The translations under genes were made by a program, and so were the position numbers. A stretch of 64,000 nucleotides of DNA from Acholeplasmatales bacterium (GTDB taxonomy: Bacteria > Bacillota_I > Bacilli_A > Acholeplasmatales > JAEDCM01): NCBI GenBank assembly GCA_017961685.1, contig JAGCWW010000063.1, positions 1 to 64,000 on the forward strand. The letters are read 5' to 3'. Below are positions 9,510 to 18,766 of the stretch, piece by piece. The notes under the pieces were generated by a model. It had not been told where the DNA came from, ran no database searches, and saw nothing but the letters and a program-made list of their open reading frames with translations. Numbering within the stretch: the stretch's first letter is position 1; each line of letters begins with the position of its first letter.

Positions 9510-12500
9510 ATGGCTAGTTTAAATGATAAGAATACAAAAAGCATTATGGAACTAAATGAAGACTATCTTTTAAAATTAGATAACCTAATTGAAGAAAACA
9601 TTAATTATACCTCAAAGACAAGAGACAACTTACTTAACTGTATAGAAAGCAATAAAAAGAGTAATCAAAACTCAACGAAAAGATGTCAAAAAACACTTCA
9701 AGAAATTGATAATGAAATAAAACTAATATCTCCTCATTACGCTTTAGAAAATGAAAAGATACAAGAAAAAAATGAAGCAAGAATTGCAAACAATAATAAA
9801 ACAATTGAAGAATATTTAGTTGAATATAAGAGTTCTCTTGTTGATATAAATAAGCAATATGATCAAGTTGTAAATGAAGAAAATGATAGATTAGATAACT
9901 TACAATACTTAAATCGTAAAGAGCTTCAACAATATATTCAAGGTATTGATATTGAAGAATTTGCCCAACATAAAGAATTAGATAATGCCATATCTATGCT
10001 TAATTTTGAGATTCATAATCTACAAACAAAATTAGTTGCGGATGTTGAAAGATTAAGACAAGATTATCTAATGAAGGCTTCTGGTTATAATGAAGATATG
10101 CGTAGAACTAGAAATGAATTTATCGAAAAAGAAAAAGAATTAAGAAACATTTCTAGAGAAGAGACTTCTTCTCACCATAAGCAAATCGAAGAATTAACAA
10201 AAGCTATTACTGTTAAACAAAAAACAATATTAAATAACTTTAGTAATGACTTACTTAAATTATCTAGTGAAGGAGATCAAATTTTACTTGATAATGCTGA
10301 TGATCAGTTAAAGTTATTATCCTTACAAGCTCAAAATAAACAAGATAAAAGAATACTAGAAATTGAAAAAGATCATAATCTAAAACTAGAAAAAGAAAAG
10401 GAAGATACAAAGATTCGTAATCTTAAGATTTTAAAGCTAGATTTAGATAACCAAAATACAACTAGAATTAATAAAGAAAATGTATATTCACTAATGCGTA
10501 TTAATGAGTTTGAAAAAGATTCACTACTAAGTGATGCAATAAAAGAAAATAAGATTAGAGGATTATCACTTGATGCGAATGCGAAGATTAATAATCTTCA
10601 TGAAAAACTAAATGATAAGAAAAATGATTTAGATTTCTTCACAAAAAGATTTTCTCTACTTAGAACATCTAAAAATAAAATCATTGAACTTTATTCACAT
10701 TTATATGATATTACTACTACTTTAGTTCTAGACTTAAACCAATTAGAACGTGAAAGTGTATTAGAACATGAAAAAGTATTACTAAAAAAGAAACAAGAAA
10801 ATGTTGATTACTTAAATAAGGTAAGCCAATATGAATGTGATAAAGAAATATCTAATAATACACTTAAAGCTCAACTAGAAACTATTGAATTAGAAATAAA
10901 GAAAATAAATACTTCTTTCGATGATTCTGTATTTAAAACTAGATCATCCTATAACACTGAAAAAACTCGTATTGAGCACATTTATCAAATGTTTGAATCT
11001 AAATATAATACCGAAGTTAAGACATTAGAAAATGATATTAATTATATTATTGATGTACTATCTAAGCTTAAGGAAGAAATATTTAGAACATCTTCTAAAA
11101 CAATTGATGATTTAAAGAAAGAAAAAGAAAGCGAAGAAAAGATTAAAGCCTTCGCTAAGATGATGCATGCTGAATTTAGTTTTGTTAGAGAAAAGGTTGA
11201 AGAATATTATTCTGATAAAGAATTAAGATTAACTCAGGATGTAGATGAAGTAATTAACGATTATATCAAATCTTCTATTAATAAGCGTAGACAATTTGAA
11301 AATGAATTTAAGGAATTAAATAAGAAGACTGGACAAATTGAAAACGAAATAAAGGAAATTGAAAATGATATTTATATTCTAGAAGCTAATAGACGTAATC
11401 ATAATGAAAGAAATAGACGTGATTATGATGATAATCTAGAATTAAAAGAAATCGATGAACAAATCGATGAAAAGACATTTAGATTGCATATTTTAAAACT
11501 ACGTTTAAAATCCCAAACAAAGGATCTATTAAACCTAGAAACAGAAATATCAAAGATTGATGAAGGTAAGGAATTATTATCTAAAAAAGAAAATAAAAAG
11601 CTTTATGAGCTTGAATTTGAAAACAAATATTATAATGAATATGATGAATTACAAGAAATGATAGATAATATCTTCAAGGCTTTAACTAATGATATTGAAG
11701 AATGCATGGAAAAAGCCGAAATAAAGAGCATTTATATCTTTAGTGCCGCTTCATTAAAGGAGCTTAATAAAGCAATAAGTGCTGTTAAGAAATATCACTA
11801 TCAGTTACTAGATGAATATAAAAATGAATTTAGAAAGATTACTAGAGCATGCCAAAATGGTCTAGAAAAGGAAAAGAAAACATTTGAAATTAATCTAGAT
11901 TTAATTAATAGAGAGCGTGATATTACTATTGATGATGAACAATCAAAAATAGCTATCGCTAAAAAGAATGCTAGAGATGCTGAAACTAAAGCTAATGTTG
12001 AAATCATTAATCTAAAGATTAAGAGTGATGAAATCTTAAAGAGCTTTGATGATGATTTAAATGAATATGATAGACAATACGGCTTAAAGGTTGCGGCATT
12101 GGAATCTAATGCTTCTTCTATGAAGAAATTCTATGATGAGGCTATCGCAAATGAAAATAAACAAAGAAATATAAACCTACAACAATTATATAAGAAACAT
12201 AATCAAGATAAAATTGATTATGAAAATAATATCGCAAGATTAGAATCTAACTATGCTATTGAAATGGAAAAATTAAATACGCAAGCACGTAATAGATTAA
12301 CTAACGTCATTAAACAATATAATACTAAGGCTATTGATTTTGATAATCAATTAAAGCTATTAGATGAAGCATTAAAGAAATCTAGTAATGAATGTAATAC
12401 TTCTATTATTGATTCTAATACGCAACTAACTGATTTTATTAAGAAGTTAGATAATAATAAGCTTAATGACATTAAGAAAACTAAAGATGAAATAAGTAGA

Positions 12501-12563
12501 AAGTTAAAACATGATATAAAAAAATATAAAGCAGGTTTAGAAAATAAAAATAACGCTCAATAA
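9510..12563 (+). CDS. giant coiled-coil protein, function unknown
   Basis: 1017 aa from the ATG at 9510, chosen because GGAGG ends 8 nt upstream; TTG 9495 would lie on the SD itself. There is no signal peptide, membrane segment, Walker motif or other catalytic signature. Almost the whole chain is heptad-rich and dominated by K, E, N, D, L and I, with repeated ELN/EIEN/LEKEK-type stretches and very few Pro, Gly or aromatic residues, so it should form one or more very long cytosolic coiled coils. It resembles SMC or myosin-like rods without heads. It is the only plus-strand gene in the first 25 kb, has its own TATAAT (9481-9486) and terminator, and is transcribed away from ruvA and against obgE. 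A scaffold, cytoskeletal or nucleoid role is possible but not shown. Confidence 0.85.
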   Translation: MASLNDKNTKSIMELNEDYLLKLDNLIEENINYTSKTRDNLLNCIESNKKSNQNSTKRCQKTLQEIDNEIKLISPHYALENEKIQEKNEARIANNNKTIEEYLVEYKSSLVDINKQYDQVVNEENDRLDNLQYLNRKELQQYIQGIDIEEFAQHKELDNAISMLNFEIHNLQTKLVADVERLRQDYLMKASGYNEDMRRTRNEFIEKEKELRNISREETSSHHKQIEELTKAITVKQKTILNNFSNDLLKLSSEGDQILLDNADDQLKLLSLQAQNKQDKRILEIEKDHNLKLEKEKEDTKIRNLKILKLDLDNQNTTRINKENVYSLMRINEFEKDSLLSDAIKENKIRGLSLDANAKINNLHEKLNDKKNDLDFFTKRFSLLRTSKNKIIELYSHLYDITTTLVLDLNQLERESVLEHEKVLLKKKQENVDYLNKVSQYECDKEISNNTLKAQLETIELEIKKINTSFDDSVFKTRSSYNTEKTRIEHIYQMFESKYNTEVKTLENDINYIIDVLSKLKEEIFRTSSKTIDDLKKEKESEEKIKAFAKMMHAEFSFVREKVEEYYSDKELRLTQDVDEVINDYIKSSINKRRQFENEFKELNKKTGQIENEIKEIENDIYILEANRRNHNERNRRDYDDNLELKEIDEQIDEKTFRLHILKLRLKSQTKDLLNLETEISKIDEGKELLSKKENKKLYELEFENKYYNEYDELQEMIDNIFKALTNDIEECMEKAEIKSIYIFSAASLKELNKAISAVKKYHYQLLDEYKNEFRKITRACQNGLEKEKKTFEINLDLINRERDITIDDEQSKIAIAKKNARDAETKANVEIINLKIKSDEILKSFDDDLNEYDRQYGLKVAALESNASSMKKFYDEAIANENKQRNINLQQLYKKHNQDKIDYENNIARLESNYAIEMEKLNTQARNRLTNVIKQYNTKAIDFDNQLKLLDEALKKSSNECNTSIIDSNTQLTDFIKKLDNNKLNDIKKTKDEISRKLKHDIKKYKAGLENKNNAQ

Positions 12564-12576
12564 GCGTTATTTTTTT
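12551..12576 (+). terminator. terminator of the coiled-coil gene, probably bidirectional
   Basis: TAACGCT/AGCGTTA stem overlapping the stop codon, followed by seven T. The reverse strand also gives a stem followed by TTTTTATTTT, so it may also end obgE transcripts. Confidence 0.85.
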
Positions 12577-13843
12577 AATCTATAAATTCAAATTCGTAAT
12601 CAAATATTTTAACTAAATCACCATTTTTAACTCCAAGGCGTCTTAGTTCATCATCTATTCCCATACTTTTTAGTTGTCTAGCAAAACGACGTGTTGCTTC
12701 ATAGCTAGAGAAATCAGTCATTTCAAATAGACGCTTTAAACCAGCACCCTTGATGTTATAAACACCATTTTCATTTTCAATAACAAACTTCTCTTCTTCT
12801 GGAGTGAAGTTATATTCTTGAACATAATCTTTATCTTCATACATTGTGAAGTTTGGTGTTACATCAAGTAAATCTCTTATTCTATAAAGTAATGGTGTTA
12901 GTCCTTCTTTAGTATATGCAGAAATAGGGAAAATCTCTTTATCTACGTGTTTTTTAAACTCTTCTAAGTTCTCTTTAGCACCTTCAAGATCCATCTTATT
13001 AGCTACAATTACTTCAGGACGTTTTAGTAAATCAAACTTATAACTTTCTAGTTCATGTCTTATTTTTACATAATCTTCATAAGGGTTTCTTCCATCTACA
13101 CTAGCCATATCAATAACATGTACAATTACTCTACAACGTTCAATATGTCTTAAGAATTCTAAACCTAAGCCTAAGCCTTGACTAGCTCCTTCAATTAAAC
13201 CAGGTAGATCTGCGACAACAAAACTACGTCCATCAGGTACTCCTACTACTCCTAAATTTGGATTAAGTGTAGTAAAGTGATATGCGGCTATTTTTGGTCT
13301 TGAATTTGATATTACTGAGATTAAAGTAGATTTACCTACAGAAGGGTATCCAACTAAACCACAATCAGCTAGAACTTTTAGTTCTATTCTAATATTCTTT
13401 TCAGTACCTGCTTCACCTTTTTCACAGATAGCAGGACAAGGGTTTTTGTGTGTTGCAAAAGCAATATTACCTCTACCACCACGTCCACCTTTACATACTA
13501 CTAGTTCTTGACCATGTTCAGTGATATCTCCAATTACCTTATTTAAGTCATTATCATAAATTGTTGAACCTAGTGGTACTTTTACATAAGTATCAAGGGC
13601 ATTTCTACCATTCATACCCTTACTCATACCACGTTCCCCAGGATTTCCTTTAATGTGACGGTTATATCTAAAATCAAGTAGTGTTGACATTCCTTCATCA
13701 CCTACAAAGATAATAGATCCACCATTACCACCTGAACCACCCCATGGTCCACCAAATTCGATATATTTTTCTCTACGATATGAAATTATACCATTACCAC
13801 CAGCTCCGCTAGTGACTTTAATTTTAACTTCATCAACAAACAT
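12575..13843 (-). CDS. obgE: Obg family GTPase, ribosome assembly
   Basis: 422 aa with the standard Obg layout: glycine-rich Obg fold (1-158), G domain (G1 GYPSVGKST, G3 DLPGLIEGA, G4 NKMDL) and a C-terminal OCT domain (about 345-422). The protein binds the 50S subunit and couples growth to (p)ppGpp and GTP. It follows rplU-prp-rpmA in the conserved Bacillota order, separated from rpmA by a hairpin terminator, so it may be expressed partly by read-through. Confidence 0.97.
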   Translation of the reverse strand: MFVDEVKIKVTSGAGGNGIISYRREKYIEFGGPWGGSGGNGGSIIFVGDEGMSTLLDFRYNRHIKGNPGERGMSKGMNGRNALDTYVKVPLGSTIYDNDLNKVIGDITEHGQELVVCKGGRGGRGNIAFATHKNPCPAICEKGEAGTEKNIRIELKVLADCGLVGYPSVGKSTLISVISNSRPKIAAYHFTTLNPNLGVVGVPDGRSFVVADLPGLIEGASQGLGLGLEFLRHIERCRVIVHVIDMASVDGRNPYEDYVKIRHELESYKFDLLKRPEVIVANKMDLEGAKENLEEFKKHVDKEIFPISAYTKEGLTPLLYRIRDLLDVTPNFTMYEDKDYVQEYNFTPEEEKFVIENENGVYNIKGAGLKRLFEMTDFSSYEATRRFARQLKSMGIDDELRRLGVKNGDLVKIFDYEFEFID

Positions 13844-13863
13844 CTAATAACACCTCCAGACTT

Positions 13864-13886
13864 AAAAAAATACCCCAAATGGGGCA
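13864..13886 (-). terminator. terminator downstream of rpmA
   Basis: Minus-strand TGCCCCATTTGGGGTA hairpin followed by a seven-T run, between rpmA and obgE. Confidence 0.85.
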
Positions 13887-13891
13887 TTTTA

Positions 13892-14176
13892 TTATTCTTC
13901 AACAGGATAAACAGAAGCTTGCTTCTTATCTTTACCAACGCGCTCGTATTTAACGATACCGTTAATCTTAGCGAATAATGTATCATCTCCACCGATGCCT
14001 ACATTTTTACCTGGTAAAACTCTAGTTCCTCTTTGACGATATATAATAGATCCCGCAGTAGCATATTGTCCATCTGCTAATTTAGCTCCTAATCTTTTTG
14101 CATGAGAATCTCTACCGTTCTTAGTAGAACCAACTCCCTTTTTAGAAGCGAATAATTGGATATTCATCTTAATCAT
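13892..14176 (-). CDS. rpmA: 50S ribosomal protein L27 with cleavable N-terminal extension
   Basis: 94 aa. The body is typical L27 ([35 protein letters not shown]). The N-terminus [10 protein letters not shown] precedes SKKG and corresponds to the Bacillota extension removed by the Prp protease (usual site just after a LQFF/LQLF-like motif) before L27 can work at the peptidyl-transferase centre. GGAGG 8 nt before ATG 14176 favours this start over the internal ATG three codons later. The prp gene directly upstream fits processing. Confidence 0.97.
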   Translation of the reverse strand: MIKMNIQLFASKKGVGSTKNGRDSHAKRLGAKLADGQYATAGSIIYRQRGTRVLPGKNVGIGGDDTLFAKINGIVKYERVGKDKKQASVYPVEE

Positions 14177-14187
14177 AATAGCACCTC

Positions 14188-14490
14188 CTAATGCTTTAAA
14201 TATATATTCTTTGGGTACTGTTCATGTAACCCTATAAATTCAAATTCCATTTGTTCAAATATTTTATCTACTAATTCTGAATTAGCATCGTTAATCATCT
14301 TAACATATCCATCTTCAACCTTATTAGTGATAAGATATCCTAACTTTTCCATTAAATTGATTGAATAAGTTGCGATTGAAGATACAGCTGCACATACAAT
14401 ATCTTTTCCTTTATCAGAATAGTTTGCATGTCCTTTAATTGTTAATTCTTCAATTTTATTATTATTCTTTTTAATTTCTATACTAATCAT
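14188..14490 (-). CDS. prp: ribosomal-processing cysteine protease Prp
   Basis: 100 aa, YsxB/DUF464 family. The catalytic pair is visible as H in IKGHANYS (~22) and C in DIVCAAVS (~33). It removes the N-terminal extension of L27. It starts 1 nt after the rplU stop region and is followed 11 nt later by rpmA, the conserved rplU-prp-rpmA order. Confidence 0.95.
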   Translation of the reverse strand: MISIEIKKNNNKIEELTIKGHANYSDKGKDIVCAAVSSIATYSINLMEKLGYLITNKVEDGYVKMINDANSELVDKIFEQMEFEFIGLHEQYPKNIYLKH

Positions 14491-14491
14491 A

Positions 14492-14800
14492 TTAATAACA
14501 AATCTTTTCGATAACTAACTTTGTATATGATTGTCTGTGGCCTTGCTTCTTGTGTTCATTCTTTTTTCTACGGAAATGATAAACGATAATTTTCTTTCCT
14601 CTTCCGTGTTTGATGACCTTAGCAACAACTTTAGCACCTTCGATGTATGGAGCACCAATCTTTGATTCTTCTCCACCAATCATAAGTACTTTGTCGAATT
14701 CATAAGTTGCACCTTCTTCAACATCTAGCTTTTCAACATAGATTTCTTGGTTAACACTTACTGATTCTTGTTTTCCACCAGTTTCAATTATTGCATACAT
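14492..14800 (-). CDS. rplU: 50S ribosomal protein L21
   Basis: 102 aa, full length. Typical start [11 protein letters not shown] and C-terminal [23 protein letters not shown]. First gene of the operon, with AGGAGGTG upstream and a structured leader. Confidence 0.98.
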   Translation of the reverse strand: MYAIIETGGKQESVSVNQEIYVEKLDVEEGATYEFDKVLMIGGEESKIGAPYIEGAKVVAKVIKHGRGKKIIVYHFRRKKNEHKKQGHRQSYTKLVIEKICY

Positions 14801-14888
14801 ATATGCACACCTCCTTCTAAAATTTAAGACACGCCATTAAGGTAGCTCTTGCATTTATAACCTCTTTTGTGCGGTTGCATACTGCAAC
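14801..14888 (-). ncRNA. L21 leader (5' UTR regulatory structure)
   Basis: About 88 nt lie between the predicted start site and rplU. The minus strand contains a TTGCAGTATGCAA hairpin, then CCGCACAAAAGAGGTTAT, then GCAAGAGCTACCTTAATGGC. Position and the AGAGGU/GAGCUACCU-type conserved segments match my memory of the Rfam L21_leader of Bacillota, which is thought to be an autoregulatory L21-binding element. The assignment needs a covariance-model check. Confidence 0.65.
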
Positions 14889-14894
14889 AAATGT

Positions 14895-14923
14895 ATTTTA
14901 GCAAATAATATGGAATAAGTCAA
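14895..14923 (-). promoter_or_regulatory. strong sigma-A promoter of rplU operon
   Basis: TTGACT (14923-14918), a 17-nt spacer and TAAAAT (14900-14895) on the minus strand. Confidence 0.8.
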
Positions 14924-14957
14924 GTATTTTTAAATAATATATTTAATATTATATTAA

Positions 14958-15434
14958 CTACTTATTGCTTTCATAATAAAATGTAATTGTTTCATACTTT
15001 CCACTATATACATTATCAATTGTAATAGTTATAGCTACTTTATTATCTCTAACTCTTCTATAATCGCCTTCTAAAGCGATTCCTTCATAATTAATTTCTT
15101 TATTATATTTATCCTTAAAAAAAATAGTTAATCTTCTTTGTGGTCTTCTCCACTTACATACTATTTCAACTTCTTCACCATCAGCATAAAGAGTTCCCTC
15201 AAATAAATGATCAATTTTACTTGTTTCTTCTTTAGATGGAACGCTAAATTCTATTTTAGGATTCTCGCTTTTCCATTTAACATTATAAATAGTATCAGCT
15301 CTACCTTTAGTCCTTGCATCTACACAATATTTCATGCCAAAAAAAATCATACATAAAAATATAGTTGTTAATAAAATCCCACCAAGGATAAATAATGGTG
15401 TACATTTCTTTAATCTTTCGCTTCTAGCACTCAT
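14958..15434 (-). CDS. single-pass membrane protein, unknown
   Basis: 158 aa. A short Lys/Arg-rich cytoplasmic start is followed by one membrane segment (about 13-36, FILGGILLTTIFLCMIFFGM), then a ~120-residue beta-rich outer domain with no motif I recognise. It lies alone between the rplU promoter and the malQ terminator and has an AGGAGAG-type SD. No function can be assigned. Confidence 0.7.
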   Translation of the reverse strand: MSARSERLKKCTPLFILGGILLTTIFLCMIFFGMKYCVDARTKGRADTIYNVKWKSENPKIEFSVPSKEETSKIDHLFEGTLYADGEEVEIVCKWRRPQRRLTIFFKDKYNKEINYEGIALEGDYRRVRDNKVAITITIDNVYSGKYETITFYYESNK

Positions 15435-15492
15435 AATATCTCTCCTAACTTAAACTATTATACTATAAGAAAAAGCATATATCAAATGTATG

Positions 15493-15515
15493 AAAAAGAG
15501 AGGGCTATCCTCTCT
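15493..15515 (-). terminator. terminator of the alpha-glucan operon
   Basis: Minus-strand AGAGAGGATAGCCCTCTCT hairpin followed by TTTTT. The malQ stop codon lies inside the stem. Confidence 0.85.
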
Positions 15516-16944
15516 TATTCTCTAATGTAATTTTCTTAACTGTATTAATTAGCTTTTTAGATAAATCATCATACTTCATTTGGTATAACCAGTTACCACC
15601 TAGTTCTGATGGTATATTCATTCTAGCGTCAGTTAAGCCTAGATAATCTTGAATAGGTATAATGACATATTTACACTTTTGTTTCATACAACAGTCAATT
15701 AATTTTAAGTGTGGATCTTTTGAATTTGAACGAAGTCCACAAGTCTTATTAACTCTCTTTAATGTTTCACTATCTAAACTCTTATACCAAGCTAATAAGT
15801 TTTCATTATCGTGAGTTCCTGAATATAAGACATTATTATAATCATAACCAGCCTTAAATTCTTCTTTAGGACCAAATTCAAACTGCATTACATTCATTCC
15901 AGCATATCCTGTATCATGTAGTAATTCATGTACTGAATCATCTAGAAAACCTAGATTTTCAGCGATTATCTCGCATTTAACATGTTTATTGATTTCATTG
16001 AATAATTCAATACCTGGACCTTTAACCCACTTACCATCACAAGGGTCTTTTCCAAATGGAATTTTGAAGTATCCAGCGAATGCTCTAAAGTGATCTATAC
16101 GTATAATATCATATATTTCAGATACCTTCTTTATACGTTCAACCCACCAAGTATAATTAGTCTTTTTTAAGTAATCCCATCTATATAAAGGGTTACCCCA
16201 AAGTTGTCCGTAGCTTGAAAAATAATCAGGTGGACACCCCGCAACATTGATTGGTTTTAAATCTTTATCAAGTTCAAAAATATGAGGATTTTTCCAACAA
16301 TCAACTGAATCATATGCTACATAAATAGGAATATCACCAATAATTTTGATTCCTTTTTTATTCGCATATTTTTTTAATTTCATCCATTGTCTATAAAATA
16401 AGAATTGAATAAATCTTATTTCATCAACAGCTACATAATTATTATTTACAAAGTGGTTTATTTCGTTTTTATTGTACTTTTTAAAGTCTTTCCATTCATA
16501 CCAAGGTTTGTAGTTATTCTTCTCTTTTAAAAGGGTAAAAATGGCATAATCTGTAAGCCAGCTACGATTATTATCTTTAAACTTTTCATATTCTTTTTTT
16601 ACCTTAAATAAATTCTTATAACATTTTCTTAAAATGTTTAATTTATTCTTAAATAATAATTCATAATTTATTCCTCTACCTAATTTAGTTTTATCATAAC
16701 TATCAAGTAGCCCATCCTTAACTAATTCATCTAGGGAAATAAAATATGGATTATAAGCAAATGTACATGGAGATTGATATGGTGAATCTCCATAGCTTGT
16801 TGGATTTAGTGGTAAGACTTGCCATAAGTGTTGGTGTGCTTTTTCCAAGAAATCCACAAAATTATAGGCCTCTATTCCTAGAGTACCTACAGAATCATTA
16901 TTTAAGCTTGAAATATGTAATAATATTCCACTACTTTTTTTCAT
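15505..16944 (-). CDS. malQ: 4-alpha-glucanotransferase (amylomaltase, GH77)
   Basis: 479 aa from ATG 16944 (MKKSSGILLHISSL). This start overlaps the previous stop as TAATG and has GAGG 8 nt upstream; GTG 16953 is a weaker alternative. It transfers alpha-1,4-glucan segments between maltodextrins. Seen: GVLLP-like start, LPLNPTSYGDSPYQSPC, GDIPIYVAYDSVDCW, DYFSSYGQLWGNPLY, nucleophile region IIRIDHFRAFAGY, IAENLG, and SGTHDNENLLAWY. It acts with the two upstream GH13 enzymes in intracellular glycogen or maltodextrin turnover. Confidence 0.96.
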   Translation of the reverse strand: MKKSSGILLHISSLNNDSVGTLGIEAYNFVDFLEKAHQHLWQVLPLNPTSYGDSPYQSPCTFAYNPYFISLDELVKDGLLDSYDKTKLGRGINYELLFKNKLNILRKCYKNLFKVKKEYEKFKDNNRSWLTDYAIFTLLKEKNNYKPWYEWKDFKKYNKNEINHFVNNNYVAVDEIRFIQFLFYRQWMKLKKYANKKGIKIIGDIPIYVAYDSVDCWKNPHIFELDKDLKPINVAGCPPDYFSSYGQLWGNPLYRWDYLKKTNYTWWVERIKKVSEIYDIIRIDHFRAFAGYFKIPFGKDPCDGKWVKGPGIELFNEINKHVKCEIIAENLGFLDDSVHELLHDTGYAGMNVMQFEFGPKEEFKAGYDYNNVLYSGTHDNENLLAWYKSLDSETLKRVNKTCGLRSNSKDPHLKLIDCCMKQKCKYVIIPIQDYLGLTDARMNIPSELGGNWLYQMKYDDLSKKLINTVKKITLENKRG

Positions 16945-18761
16945 TATAAACACCTCTTCAAAATTCTTGCTGTATGTGGATAGATACTAAAGTAAGTATT
17001 TTCTTCACCACTCATTAAATCTATCGCATTTATATCATAATAAGCTATTTCATTTGAATTATTAACTAATACGTAAATAGAATCTCCTCTTCTAAACGCT
17101 AATTGTCCATTATCAGAATAGATTTCTTTATATTTACCATCTTTAAAGTCTTTATTTTCATTTCTAATTTTACCAAGCTTTACATAGAAATCATGTAAGT
17201 CTTGGTTAATATTATGCCATGGGAATGTCTTTCTACAATATGGATCTTTATATCCTTCCATACCTGCTTCATCACCATAATATATACATGGTACACCAGG
17301 TAGAGTATATTGTAATACAGCGGCCATTTTTAAACGTTTAATCGCATCATTATATCTTTGTTTATCCATCTTGAAGTTTGCGGCTTCTACCTTATCCATT
17401 TGATGGAAACTAATGTTTCCACAAACACTTAAGATTCTTTCTGTATCATGAGTACCTAAGATATTCATTAAGCAATCTAATACTTCTTTTGGATAATTGT
17501 TTATTATACTTCTAATTGTATTTCTTAAATTATATAAATTTCCAAAGCATACAAAATCAATTATTGCACGTCTAAATGGATAATTCATAACGGAATCAAG
17601 CTCATTACCATCAAAGTAATGTCTTCTACATCCATAAGCTTCTTTATTTGATGCATCTTCCCAAACCTCACCAATTAAAATAGCCCTTGGATTAGCCTTT
17701 TTTACGGCCTTGCTAATACGTTCAACAAAGATACTATCAAGTTCATCAACGACATCTAAACGATAGCCTGATGCGCCTAATCCTATCCACTTAGGGATAA
17801 CTTCATCACATATAAAATCAACAAAGCTACTCTTTTGATTAATTGATGGTAGTGTATCAAAGTTCCACCATGAATGATATTTATTTGGCCATTCAATAAA
17901 TCTATACCAATCATAATATTTTGAATCTCTTGATTGATAAGCACCAGCCTCATCAAAGAAGCCTTCTCTATTAAAGTATCTACTATTACTTCCTGTATGG
18001 TTAAATACACCATCAATAATAATACCTATTTTTCTCTTTTTAGCTTCACTACATAGATTAATAAAATCTTCTTCAGTTCCAAGCATTGGATCTAAAGTTA
18101 AATAATCTGCAGTATCATATCTATGATTAGAGAAAGCTAGAGATATTGGATTTAAATATATAGCTTTTACACCAAGTTCTTTAATGTAATCTAATTTTGA
18201 AATTATACCTTTTAGTGTTCCGCCAAAATAATCGTTATTTAAGATTCTACCATGAACTGGTAAGTATGCTGGATGTTCATCCCAGTTTTTATGAATCCAA
18301 CCGTTTGGATGACAACAAGTATTATCAACATTACAGAATCTATCTGGTAATATTTGATACATTACACCACCCTTAAACCAGTTAAGGTTTTTCTTAAATC
18401 CTTTATTAACTGATAATTGGAAACTATAAGTTACTTCATCAGTTAGAGTTGCGTCCATATTAATATCGCAACATATAAAGTGAGTTCCATAACAATCATC
18501 AAACTTAAAATAGTACCAGTATATATCCGCTTCTTCTAGCGAAAATTCAGTTTTGAAGACATTATAGAAATCAGTTTTTTCATAAGAAAGAGGGAATATT
18601 TTTTCAATACCTTTCGAATCGCTTTTTAAAACGATACATAAATTCCAAATATTGTATTGTTGTTGGAAACTTATGCGCATAGTAACCACTTCATTAACCT
18701 TAATAGCTCCTTGTGGCGTCTTATTATATTCGAAATATGGATTAAAGAATATTTCCCTCAT
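16944..18761 (-). CDS. neopullulanase/maltogenic amylase-like GH13 enzyme
   Basis: 605 aa. An N-terminal beta domain (~1-125, CBM34-like position) is followed by a GH13 barrel. Motifs: DGVFNHTG, GYRLDVVDELD (nucleophile Asp), LIGEVWED (acid/base Glu) and LGTHDTERIL (His-Asp). A cyclodextrinase/neopullulanase hydrolyses alpha-1,4 bonds in maltodextrins and may cleave alpha-1,6. No signal peptide, so cytosolic. It starts 5 nt after glgB and is translationally coupled to malQ. Confidence 0.92.
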   Translation of the reverse strand: MREIFFNPYFEYNKTPQGAIKVNEVVTMRISFQQQYNIWNLCIVLKSDSKGIEKIFPLSYEKTDFYNVFKTEFSLEEADIYWYYFKFDDCYGTHFICCDINMDATLTDEVTYSFQLSVNKGFKKNLNWFKGGVMYQILPDRFCNVDNTCCHPNGWIHKNWDEHPAYLPVHGRILNNDYFGGTLKGIISKLDYIKELGVKAIYLNPISLAFSNHRYDTADYLTLDPMLGTEEDFINLCSEAKKRKIGIIIDGVFNHTGSNSRYFNREGFFDEAGAYQSRDSKYYDWYRFIEWPNKYHSWWNFDTLPSINQKSSFVDFICDEVIPKWIGLGASGYRLDVVDELDSIFVERISKAVKKANPRAILIGEVWEDASNKEAYGCRRHYFDGNELDSVMNYPFRRAIIDFVCFGNLYNLRNTIRSIINNYPKEVLDCLMNILGTHDTERILSVCGNISFHQMDKVEAANFKMDKQRYNDAIKRLKMAAVLQYTLPGVPCIYYGDEAGMEGYKDPYCRKTFPWHNINQDLHDFYVKLGKIRNENKDFKDGKYKEIYSDNGQLAFRRGDSIYVLVNNSNEIAYYDINAIDLMSGEENTYFSIYPHTARILKRCL

Positions 18762-18766
18762 GTTGA

